A DNA stretch of 59,493 nt from CAYJFX01 sp964370315 (GTDB taxonomy: Bacteria; Spirochaetota; Spirochaetia; Treponematales; Treponemataceae), in the NCBI GenBank assembly GCA_964370315.1, contig CAYJIS010000007.1:1-59493 (forward strand), read 5' to 3'. Position numbers and translations under genes: made by a program. Within the stretch, counting starts at the first letter, position 1; each line of letters begins with the position of its first letter. Below, piece by piece: positions 51,300 through 58,946 of the stretch. The notes under the pieces were generated by a model. That model saw only the letters and a list, made by a program, of their open reading frames with translations, ran no database searches and was not told the origin of the DNA.

Positions 51300-52753
51300 A
51301 CATAAACAACAATGCTGCCCACATAAAAAGGGAAATATTGGTACATATAGCAAAGTTACAGCTAGAGGGTAATTTAGAAAAGGGAGCACACTATATACCG
51401 AGAAAAATGGTTCCCAAGGCAAGTGAGGCGCTGAGGTGCTGTATATATCATGACAGAGAAATAATGCGACAGCGAGTAATTGCACGAATGGGATGCTCGT
51501 TAGAAGAATACGATGAAGAAAAGCCTCTTAGTGAATATGTTTGTGAATCATTAGACCGAAAAAAACCAACATGGCCAATTCTAACCGTTTTAGATGAGGC
51601 ATGTAATGCTTGTGTAAAAAGCCAATTTTTAATTACAAATGCTTGCCAGGCATGTGTTGCACGTCCATGTATAATAAACTGCCCTAAAAAATGTATTAGC
51701 ATTAAGAATGGAAGAGCTACCATTGATGAGAACAACTGTATAAATTGTGGCCTGTGCTTGTCCAACTGCCCATACCATGCAATCATAAAAATCCCTGTAC
51801 CTTGTGAAGAATCTTGTCCTGTAGGAGCAATTCAGAAAAATGAGGCTGGGAAAGAAGTTATAGACTATCACAAATGTATTTTTTGTGGAAACTGCATGAG
51901 AGAATGTCCTTTTGGTGCTATGATGGACAAGGGACAACTTGTGGATGTAATCAAGCATATTATGAATGGAAAAAAAGTAGTTGCTTTATACGCCCCTGCA
52001 GTTGCAGCTCAGTTTAGAGCTGTCCCAGGTCAATTAGAAGCTGCTTTAAAGCAGGCAGGCTTTAATCGGGTTTGGGAAGTAGCTATTGGCGCCGACATTA
52101 CTTCAGATCGAGAAGCAGAAGAGTTTGAAGAAAGAATGGAACATGGGCATACGTTAATGACAACATCTTGCTGCCCTGCGTATGTACGAGCTGTTCATAA
52201 GCATGTGCCAGATTTGATTCCATGTGTTTCAGATACACGCACCCCAATGCATTACACTGCTGAAATAGCAAAAAAAGCCGACCCCGACTGTATTGCAGTT
52301 TTTATTGGTCCTTGTTTAGCAAAGCGAAAAGAAGGAATGGATGATGAGCTAGTAGATTATGTTTTATCTGTAGAAGAAATGGGAGCATTTTTTATTGCAA
52401 AAGAAATACAAATTGGCTCCCTTGAAGCCCAAGAAGACTCAATAATTCCTTCAGCATCTGGGCGAAATTTTGCAACAACTGGTGGTGTAGCAGAAGCAGT
52501 TCGAATTCGCTTAAAACATCCAGAGAAATTACGACCTGCTGTTATAAATGGATTAAACAAGGCAGGAATGAAGCAATTATCTGACTACGGTAAAATTCAA
52601 AGCGGAATTAGCCCTGCCAGTCCCGACAGCCCAAATCTTGTAGAAGTAATGGCATGTGAAGGAGGCTGTGTTGGGGGTCCTTCAGTAATAGCAAATGTCA
52701 AAGTTGCAACAATGCAACTAAAAAAGTATGTAAGTGATGGAGCAAATGCTTAA
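51293..52753 (+). CDS. [FeFe]-hydrogenase, catalytic, group B-like
   Basis: Residues 100-210 contain several Fe-S motifs (CNACVKS, CQACVARPCIINCP, CINCGLCLSNCP, CEESCP, CIFCGNCMRECP). The H-cluster domain has intact loops: TSCCPAY (292-298, both Cys present), GPCLAKRKE (Cys341) and MACEGGCVGGPS (Cys455, 459). It lacks the PAS and C-terminal Fe-S domains of hydS. It should evolve or take up H2 with ferredoxin-type partners. The MPC-type loop reading GPC and the ending GGPS are typical of group B enzymes. It is the last gene before a 17-bp terminator. Confidence 0.93.
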   Translation: MLNINNNAAHIKREILVHIAKLQLEGNLEKGAHYIPRKMVPKASEALRCCIYHDREIMRQRVIARMGCSLEEYDEEKPLSEYVCESLDRKKPTWPILTVLDEACNACVKSQFLITNACQACVARPCIINCPKKCISIKNGRATIDENNCINCGLCLSNCPYHAIIKIPVPCEESCPVGAIQKNEAGKEVIDYHKCIFCGNCMRECPFGAMMDKGQLVDVIKHIMNGKKVVALYAPAVAAQFRAVPGQLEAALKQAGFNRVWEVAIGADITSDREAEEFEERMEHGHTLMTTSCCPAYVRAVHKHVPDLIPCVSDTRTPMHYTAEIAKKADPDCIAVFIGPCLAKRKEGMDDELVDYVLSVEEMGAFFIAKEIQIGSLEAQEDSIIPSASGRNFATTGGVAEAVRIRLKHPEKLRPAVINGLNKAGMKQLSDYGKIQSGISPASPDSPNLVEVMACEGGCVGGPSVIANVKVATMQLKKYVSDGANA

Positions 52754-52792
52754 TGTATAAAAAGGTTAGAATTTTTCTAACCTTTTTATACA
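52754..52792. terminator. Perfect bidirectional terminator between hydrogenase operon and lptB
   Basis: Two exact 17-bp arms (52754-52770 and 52776-52792) enclose ATTTT. T-runs inside the arms serve both strands. The right arm includes the lptB stop codon (52786-52788), so the stem overlaps the end of lptB by 7 nt. Confidence 0.9.
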
Positions 52793-53511
52793 TCAAATTC
52801 ATCTCCTAGATAAATCTTGCGTGCTATTTCTGAATTGATTATCTCGCTTTGCGTACCATGTACTAAAATTTCACCTTGATTGATTATTATTGCATGATCG
52901 GTTATATCGAGAGTGGCTCTAACGTTATGATCTGTAATCAGCACGCCTATACCTCTATTTGATAATAAGTTAACCACTTCTTTGATATCGGCAACCGCGA
53001 TTGGGTCAATTCCCGCAAAGGGCTCATCTAACAATAAAAACTTAGGGTCAGTAGCTAACGCCCGTGCTATTTCAGTTCTTCTCCTTTCTCCACCAGAAAG
53101 GGTGTATGCCATTTGCTTTCTAAGTCTTCTAATTGCAAAATCATCCAATAATTTTTCAAGCAAGTGATGCTTTTGATCTATGTTTAAGTCAGCCCGACTT
53201 TCAATAATAGCCCAAATATTTTGTTCTACTGTTAGCTTACGAAACACGGAGGCTTCTTGCGGTAAGTAGGAAATCCCAAGGCGAGAACGTTTATACATTG
53301 GAAGCCCAGTAATACAAATGTCATCTAAAAAAACTTCACCTTTTGTTGGTTTGTAAAACCCCACTATCATATAGAAAATCGTTGTCTTTCCAGCGCCATT
53401 TGGACCTAGAAGCCCTACAACTTTACCTCTTTCCATAGAAAAATCTACGCCTCGGACAACTTCTTTTTTCCCAAAATTTTTATACAAACTAGCAACACGA
53501 ATTTCACTCAT
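52786..53511 (-). CDS. lptB: LptB, ATPase of the Lpt transporter
   Basis: LptB is the cytoplasmic ABC ATPase that powers extraction of lipopolysaccharide-like lipids from the inner membrane. Walker A GPNGAGKTT, the LSGGERRRTEIARAL signature, LLLDEPFAGIDP (Walker B) and the switch His in VLITDHNVRATL are all present and read like LptB rather than other ABC ATPases. The ATG at 53511 overlaps lptA by 8 nt. With lptA and lptC it forms a three-gene Lpt set; no lptF/lptG is adjacent. Confidence 0.92.
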   Translation of the reverse strand: MSEIRVASLYKNFGKKEVVRGVDFSMERGKVVGLLGPNGAGKTTIFYMIVGFYKPTKGEVFLDDICITGLPMYKRSRLGISYLPQEASVFRKLTVEQNIWAIIESRADLNIDQKHHLLEKLLDDFAIRRLRKQMAYTLSGGERRRTEIARALATDPKFLLLDEPFAGIDPIAVADIKEVVNLLSNRGIGVLITDHNVRATLDITDHAIIINQGEILVHGTQSEIINSEIARKIYLGDEFDV

Positions 53512-54172
53512 TTTCGTTTTCCTCATCAGTTTCAATTATAGAACCTTGAACATTCCCAATTAAGGTTATCTCCTCTGTTTCCAAATTGAAAATTATTTCA
53601 TGTGACTGAAACACATCTTCCGCTTGTGTAACTTTTGGGCTACCACTTAGTTCCAAAATTTGAATATCTTTCCTGTACAATGCAAATGCTGACGTACATA
53701 TCGATTCATCTTTTGTTATAGTAACATCTATTTGGATAAGCGCAACTTCTGTATTTTGGTTATATTCTACAAACTCTGCTTGTAAGTTTACATCATTCTC
53801 TGTATCAATCATTGAAACACTACCTTCTAAGATAGCAATCTCAGCTTCTTTATCATATAAGATTGAATCACACTCAAACGTAAATCCCGCTTGCGAATAC
53901 ACCCCTTCAATATTACCGGTGGCCCTAACATACCGATAGTTATCTCCACTAAGCTCAATTTCATCAGCACTTAATTCTATACTTTCAGTTTTTACATAAG
54001 CGTTACCACGAAGAACAGTCACATCATTTGTATTATTTACTGTACCACTCATTGAATCGGCCGAAAAAGTAATTGTTTGTGAAAAAGACACGTTTCCAAT
54101 AAACATGAACAGTATTGTACTTAAGAAAAAAATAGATAGTTTTGTATTGATAGCTATAGAATTAATTTTCAA
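53504..54172 (-). CDS. lptA: LptA-like (OstA-fold) periplasmic protein
   Basis: A signal peptide (ending NVSFSQT) is followed by an OstA-type beta-jellyroll: repeated strands such as ITFSADSMSGTV, VLRGNAYVKTESIELSADEIEL and EIAILEGSVSMIDTENDVNLQA. LptA monomers form the bridge across the periplasm that guides lipid to the outer membrane. It is slightly longer than E. coli LptA and ends in an acidic tail. It overlaps lptC by 11 nt and lptB by 8 nt, so the three are coupled. Confidence 0.85.
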   Translation of the reverse strand: MKINSIAINTKLSIFFLSTILFMFIGNVSFSQTITFSADSMSGTVNNTNDVTVLRGNAYVKTESIELSADEIELSGDNYRYVRATGNIEGVYSQAGFTFECDSILYDKEAEIAILEGSVSMIDTENDVNLQAEFVEYNQNTEVALIQIDVTITKDESICTSAFALYRKDIQILELSGSPKVTQAEDVFQSHEIIFNLETEEITLIGNVQGSIIETDEENENE

Positions 54173-54746
54173 TTATTCTCCCCGACACTGGTCCATCAAA
54201 TGAATACGAAAAATCTATCCCACTAGCACTAAACCCAGTTCCTTCCACAAACAGGCTCGTCCCTGTAATTTTTTCATTATCCCCTTCTATATCTCCAACA
54301 GATATGCGTACCACATCATCTAAACCTGCTGAAAACTCTTCTTCTGAACCAATCCATCTTAGGTTGTCTGCTGTTATCTGTGCATTATGATCATGACTTG
54401 TAATTGCAACATTACCAAAAAAATAGTATTCGTCTTTTTCCGTATCCATGGACATTAAGTCACATTGTCCTAAAACACTAACACCCCCGCTTTCATTGTA
54501 CAAAATAAATTGAGCTTCTTTTCCTGCGGAAAAGGCTTCTTCACTATATTGCTCTAATTGTCCCATTGTCATTTCAGTTGAATTTTTGTTATTTTCCAAT
54601 CTTGTAAAAGAAACATCATAAAACACAAATTCAGGTAGTACTTTCTCTTCTTCATCATGGGTAAAATAATCTAAGGAGCATCCAGAAATCAGAGAAATAA
54701 TAAATATAACTGCAAAATAACTAAATAGAAAATGATGAAATCTCAT
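54162..54746 (-). CDS. lptC: LptC-like lipoprotein
   Basis: The N-terminal hydrophobic helix ends in SLISGC (Cys23), a lipobox, so unlike E. coli LptC it is probably a lipoprotein. An OstA-like domain follows with strands including FVFYDVSFTRL, DEYYFFGNVAI and NLRWIGSEEEFSA. LptC connects the transporter to LptA. The family assignment rests on position (directly before lptA-lptB) and on the fold-like strands. The ATG at 54746 has AGAAG upstream and lies 1 nt after the pyrG stop. Confidence 0.8.
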   Translation of the reverse strand: MRFHHFLFSYFAVIFIISLISGCSLDYFTHDEEEKVLPEFVFYDVSFTRLENNKNSTEMTMGQLEQYSEEAFSAGKEAQFILYNESGGVSVLGQCDLMSMDTEKDEYYFFGNVAITSHDHNAQITADNLRWIGSEEEFSAGLDDVVRISVGDIEGDNEKITGTSLFVEGTGFSASGIDFSYSFDGPVSGRIIEN

Positions 54747-54747
54747 G

Positions 54748-56370
54748 CTACTTCTTCTTTTGCTTTTTGGGTGACTTCTCAAACGCAACGCGAATAAAGT
54801 CAACAAACAATGGATGAGGCAAGTTTGGTCGTGAAATGAATTCTGGATGAAACTGAACGCCTATACCCCAAGGGTGTTTTTTCCACTCAAATGCTTCTAT
54901 ATAGTCATTTTTGAGGGTTTTTGCACTAATAATCAAACCTGTTGTTTCTAATTCATTTGCATATTTTTTGTCAAATGAATACTTATTCCTATGCCTTTCA
55001 ACAATCTCGCCCTTTCCGTATGCCTTGTAAAGTTTAGTTTTTTGATTTATTATTATATCTTCATTACCCAACCTCATTCCTCCAACAGGAACAAAACCTG
55101 TTTGTTCCTCAGGAAGGCTGATAACGGGATATGTTGTGTTTTCAATAAACTCTGTTGAATCTGCATCGTCCCAGCCAAGCACATTCCGTGCTGATTCAAT
55201 TGCCATAAGTTGCATACCTAAATCTATACCCAAAAATGGAATATTTTGTTCACGTGCATATTGAACAGTCCTCAATAAACCCAAAAATCCTCTCTGGCCA
55301 TAATTCCCAGGAATTATAATCGCATCTATATCTTCAAAAAAAGAATTTATATCTTTTGCTAGCTCTACACTCTCAGAATCTATTTTTACCAACTCTAATT
55401 CTACTGCATTTCCAGTAACACTTGCATGGAACAATGCCTCTCGAACAGATTTATATAAATCATCCAGATGCTTTGTTTTACAAAGCATCCCTATTCTAAC
55501 CTTACCCTTAGGATTATTTAAATGAGCAATAAAATCATTCCAAGGTTTTATATCCGTTTTATAGTCAGAAAATTGAAGCTTTTGTAAAATTGTTTGTGCA
55601 AGCCCTTGCTTGTGTAATTCACGGGGCAGCTCATAAATTGTTTTTTTTACGTTTGCTGATGTAAAAACACTATCCTTTTCGACATTGCAAAATAAAGCAA
55701 TTTTTCGCTTTAAATCATCATCAAGCAATTCTTCTGTTCTACATAAAAGTATATCAGGGCGAATACCGAGCTCTTGCATCTTTTTTACTGAGTGTTGCGT
55801 CGGCTTCGTTTTAAGCTCACCACCGGTAATTGCGGGTATTAATGTAATATGAATCGAAAGGGCATTCTTTCGTCCCTGTTCTCGAATTAACTGCCGTGTA
55901 GCCTCGAGAAAGGGGATGGATTCAATATCTCCAACGGTACCGCCTATTTCAACTACAACGACATCAGCTTGATTTTGTTCTCCAGATAAATAAATACGCC
56001 GCTTTATTTCATCTGTTACATGCGGGACAACCTGTACAGTTCTCCCATTATACCGATTCGCTCTCTCATTTGAAATTACTGTTTCGTATATTTGCCCAGT
56101 TGTAACAGTGTTTTGAGCAGTTAATGATATATTTGTGAATCGTTCATAATTTCCGAGGCTAAGATCTGTTTCTATACCATCATTTGTTACATATACCTCA
56201 CCATGCTGATACGGACTCATATTCCCTGCATCAACATTTATATAAGGGTCACACTTCATCACGGTAATACGCAATCCACTACATTCTAATAGGCTTGCAA
56301 TACTTGAAGCAGCCACACCTTTACCCAAACTAGAACAAACTCCACCCGTTACCAAAATATATTTACTCAT
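54748..56370 (-). CDS. pyrG: CTP synthase with altered glutaminase site
   Basis: The N-terminal synthase domain is normal: VTGGVCSSLGKGVAAASI-like loop, KCDPYINVDAGNMSPYQHGEV, VEIGGTVGDIES. The C-terminal class-I amidotransferase domain covers residues ~290-535 and keeps the catalytic His508 and Glu510 (VQFHPEF). The nucleophile Cys, normally in G-I-C-L-G-M-Q, is Asp383 (GIDLGMQ; codon GAT at 55222-55224), and the oxyanion loop P-G-G reads P-G-N (Asn356). Glutamine hydrolysis should therefore fail; the enzyme would use free ammonia. It lies just before lptC and has a consensus -35 box; no ribosome site is seen. Confidence 0.95.
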   Translation of the reverse strand: MSKYILVTGGVCSSLGKGVAASSIASLLECSGLRITVMKCDPYINVDAGNMSPYQHGEVYVTNDGIETDLSLGNYERFTNISLTAQNTVTTGQIYETVISNERANRYNGRTVQVVPHVTDEIKRRIYLSGEQNQADVVVVEIGGTVGDIESIPFLEATRQLIREQGRKNALSIHITLIPAITGGELKTKPTQHSVKKMQELGIRPDILLCRTEELLDDDLKRKIALFCNVEKDSVFTSANVKKTIYELPRELHKQGLAQTILQKLQFSDYKTDIKPWNDFIAHLNNPKGKVRIGMLCKTKHLDDLYKSVREALFHASVTGNAVELELVKIDSESVELAKDINSFFEDIDAIIIPGNYGQRGFLGLLRTVQYAREQNIPFLGIDLGMQLMAIESARNVLGWDDADSTEFIENTTYPVISLPEEQTGFVPVGGMRLGNEDIIINQKTKLYKAYGKGEIVERHRNKYSFDKKYANELETTGLIISAKTLKNDYIEAFEWKKHPWGIGVQFHPEFISRPNLPHPLFVDFIRVAFEKSPKKQKKK

Positions 56371-56376
56371 AGCTAA

Positions 56377-56404
56377 TTTTTACATCTCTTGCCATTTTTG
56401 TCAA
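56377..56404 (-). promoter_or_regulatory. Promoter of pyrG-lptCAB, predicted leaderless
   Basis: On the minus strand consensus TTGACA (56399-56404), 16-nt spacer and a weak -10 TAAAAA (56377-56382) end 6 nt before the pyrG ATG; no ribosome binding site. Confidence 0.45.
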
Positions 56405-56420
56405 TAGTATAAACATAGGG

Positions 56421-56449
56421 TTTACTTTTTTTCTATTATACTTTATTAT
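56421..56449 (+). promoter_or_regulatory. Promoter of cheR-cheB, predicted leaderless
   Basis: TTTACT (56421-56426), a 17-nt spacer and TATTAT (56444-56449), ending 5 nt before the cheR ATG; no ribosome binding site. It is back-to-back with the pyrG promoter. Confidence 0.5.
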
Positions 56450-56454
56450 ATAGT

Positions 56455-57267
56455 ATGGATTACGTTGTAACTGAATCAGATTTTGATATGTTTTGTAAGT
56501 TAATTTACAAAGAAAGCGGGATTAGTTTTTCTGAAATTAATCGTTCTATTCTTGAGGGCAGATTAAAAGATGGGGCAAGGTCAAAAAAACTTGATTCTGT
56601 ACGAGAATATTATACCTTAGTTACTTCTAGCTCAGATGAACTAAAAGAAATGCTCGACTCTGTAACTACAAATCTTACCCGATTTTTTAGAAACCAGCCT
56701 CACTTTGATACACTTATTAACTATGTTATCCCGAGACTCGTTGAAAAAAAACGCAAGAAAAACCAAAAAGAAGTTAGAATTTGGAGTGCTGGATGTTCAA
56801 CTGGCGAAGAACCATATACACTAGCGATGGTTCTTAAAGAAAAACTTCCTGCAGATATAAATTTTTCAATTCTTGCTTCAGATATTTCACTCAAATCAAT
56901 TCTTACTGCAAAGCAAGGGTTTTACCCAACTCACAGGTGCCAAGGCATACCACCAGAATATCTCAACAAATATTTTACAGAAAATGAAACAGGTTACCAA
57001 GTAAAAGATTCCTTAAAGGAAGTAATCCGTTTTGACTATCATAACTTAAAGCATAATGCGGAAATTGCAAGTAACGATATTGTTTTTTGTAGAAATGTAT
57101 TGATTTACTTTGATGAAGCAGCACAGTTAGCAACAGTTAATAATTTTTATAAATCAATGGACGAAGATTCATTTTTGTTTATTGGACATTCTGAATCTCT
57201 TTTTGGAATGGATACAAAGTTTGAGTTTTTACGAACTGACTGGGCTTGTATTTACCATAAAAGCTAA
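56455..57267 (+). CDS. cheR: Chemotaxis methyltransferase CheR
   Basis: CheR methylates glutamates of chemoreceptors with SAM. The N-terminal helical domain (FDMFCKLIYKESGISFSEINR) and the catalytic domain (VRIWSAGCSTGEEPYTLAM, with the SAM-binding GCSTGEEPY) are clear, as are NDIVFCRNVLIYFD and LFIGHSESLFG. The length of 270 is normal. It pairs with cheB downstream to set receptor methylation (adaptation). The ATG is preceded by a -10 box rather than a ribosome site. Confidence 0.96.
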   Translation: MDYVVTESDFDMFCKLIYKESGISFSEINRSILEGRLKDGARSKKLDSVREYYTLVTSSSDELKEMLDSVTTNLTRFFRNQPHFDTLINYVIPRLVEKKRKKNQKEVRIWSAGCSTGEEPYTLAMVLKEKLPADINFSILASDISLKSILTAKQGFYPTHRCQGIPPEYLNKYFTENETGYQVKDSLKEVIRFDYHNLKHNAEIASNDIVFCRNVLIYFDEAAQLATVNNFYKSMDEDSFLFIGHSESLFGMDTKFEFLRTDWACIYHKS

Positions 57268-57303
57268 TTTATTTACTGCACTTAGATATAAAGGAAGAAA
57301 ATC

Positions 57304-58407
57304 ATGGATTCATTAAAAATTTTAATTGTGGATGACTCACAATTACTTCGAAATGTTATTTCAAAACTTATACTTTCTAAAATAAAAAATGCAATTATAG
57401 ATACGGCCGAAAATGGTAATGTAGCCTTACAAAAACTATCTGTAAATGAATATCATTTAATAACCCTCGACCTTAATATGCCTATCATGAATGGAATTGA
57501 ATTTATGAAAGAGCGTAAAAAGGCTAACATCGATGTTCCCGTAATAATTTTTTCTAGCAGTGCTCATTCAGGTGCAACTAGCACAATGGAATGTTTAACC
57601 CTGGGTGCTAGTGATTTCATACTTAAGCCAGATGGCCAAGAAAGCATGGAGCAACTTTCAGAGCATTTATCAAGTTTAATAAAGCTCTATGGAGGTGAAT
57701 ACTCAAAAAAGAAAGCAAAAGGTTTAAGTAATCGCCCTCGTATTATTCCTTTGGAAGAGCGCTTTGCTATTACACACCCAGAAAAATCAGGCCATGAGAT
57801 TAAAAAAATTATCCCATTACGAAAACCTGGAAAAATTGAACTTATTGCTATTGGTATTTCAACAGGGGGACCAAATGCCCTTAGAGAATTATTTGGAAAA
57901 ATACCTGCAGATTTGCCACAGCCCATTGTTGTAGTACAGCATATGCCAGAAGGTTTTACAAAGGAATTTGCAAATAGTTTAAACAATATTTGCCCCTTAG
58001 AAGTTAAAGAGGCACAAGAAGGTGATATTCTTAAAAAAGGTCGCGTGTTTATCGCACCAGGAAATAAGCACATTACCATTGAAAAAAAACCACTTGCCTC
58101 CATAATACACTTAAGTGAAAATGAAAAACGCAGTGGCCATAGACCGTCAGTAGATGTTCTTTTTGAGTCAGTCGCTAAACAATACGCACACAATGCATTA
58201 GGGATCATAATGACAGGCATGGGACGAGATGGAGCAGAAGAATTAGCCGAAATGAGAAAACAAGGAGCTCGAACACTTGGACAAGATGAAGAAAGTTCAA
58301 TTGTTTATGGTATGCCAAAAGTTGCTTTTGAAAATGGCAGTGTTGAAGAACAAGTTTCTTTAGAGCAAATGCCTAAAAAAATACTTGAGCTTTGTATACC
58401 ATCATAA
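57304..58407 (+). CDS. cheB: Chemotaxis methylesterase/glutamine deamidase CheB
   Basis: The N-terminal receiver has IVDDSQLLR, LDLNMPIMNGIEF (phosphorylated Asp) and VIIFSSSAHSGA. The C-terminal methylesterase domain carries the Ser in IGISTGGPNALREL, the His in VVQHMPEGFT and the Asp in MTGMGRDGAEE. CheB demethylates receptors and is activated by CheA through the receiver. The linker of about 35 residues (KKKAKGLSNRPRIIPLE) is typical. It follows cheR by 36 nt with AAGGAAG in front. Confidence 0.96.
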   Translation: MDSLKILIVDDSQLLRNVISKLILSKIKNAIIDTAENGNVALQKLSVNEYHLITLDLNMPIMNGIEFMKERKKANIDVPVIIFSSSAHSGATSTMECLTLGASDFILKPDGQESMEQLSEHLSSLIKLYGGEYSKKKAKGLSNRPRIIPLEERFAITHPEKSGHEIKKIIPLRKPGKIELIAIGISTGGPNALRELFGKIPADLPQPIVVVQHMPEGFTKEFANSLNNICPLEVKEAQEGDILKKGRVFIAPGNKHITIEKKPLASIIHLSENEKRSGHRPSVDVLFESVAKQYAHNALGIIMTGMGRDGAEELAEMRKQGARTLGQDEESSIVYGMPKVAFENGSVEEQVSLEQMPKKILELCIPS

Positions 58408-58420
58408 GACAGGGTAGAAG

Positions 58421-58945
58421 ATGGTACATAAAATTAAAAATAAAATCCCACGCATACATAAGTCATGCTTTATTGCCTGGAATGCAGAAGTAGCAGGAGA
58501 TGTTGAAATTTTAGAAAATGCTTCTATTTGGTTTTCTGCAACGATAAGAGGTGATATAGCTCCGATAAAAATTGGCTCACACTCTAATATTCAGGATAAT
58601 ACTGTTGTGCACATAGATACGAATATTCCCTGTATAGTTGGAAACAATGTTACAATCGGGCATGGAACTATACTTCACTCATGTACAATTCACGATGGCT
58701 CAACAATAGGAATGGGGTCAATCATTCTATCAGGAGCAGTTATCGGCAAAAACTGCATTGTTGGTGCTGGCTCACTTGTTACCCAAGGAAAGGAATTCCC
58801 AGATAATTCACTCATTGTGGGAAGCCCTGCAAAAGTAATTCGATCGGTGGAAAATGAAGTCTTAGCAGCAGCGCATAAAGCTACTCATAATTACGTTAAA
58901 AAAGCACAAGACGCAAAAAATAACTATATCGAGATAGAGTTTTAA
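58421..58945 (+). CDS. Gamma-carbonic-anhydrase-family hexapeptide protein
   Basis: The 174 residues form a left-handed beta-helix of hexapeptide repeats (WNAEVAGDVEILENASIWFSATIRGD, IGSHSNIQDNTVVHID). The three His zinc ligands are found in VVHID, IGHGT and LHSC, matching the YrdA/PaaY/CaiE branch. Such trimers bind metal; carbonic anhydrase activity is demonstrated only for some. It lies 13 nt after cheB and 1 nt before the next gene, so it is probably co-transcribed with chemotaxis genes. Confidence 0.88.
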   Translation: MVHKIKNKIPRIHKSCFIAWNAEVAGDVEILENASIWFSATIRGDIAPIKIGSHSNIQDNTVVHIDTNIPCIVGNNVTIGHGTILHSCTIHDGSTIGMGSIILSGAVIGKNCIVGAGSLVTQGKEFPDNSLIVGSPAKVIRSVENEVLAAAHKATHNYVKKAQDAKNNYIEIEF

Positions 58946-58946
58946 A

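Noticed and set aside
57687..58220. Open frame of 177 codons antisense to cheB
   Set aside because: Fully inside the conserved cheB frame; no start signal, no recognisable motif.
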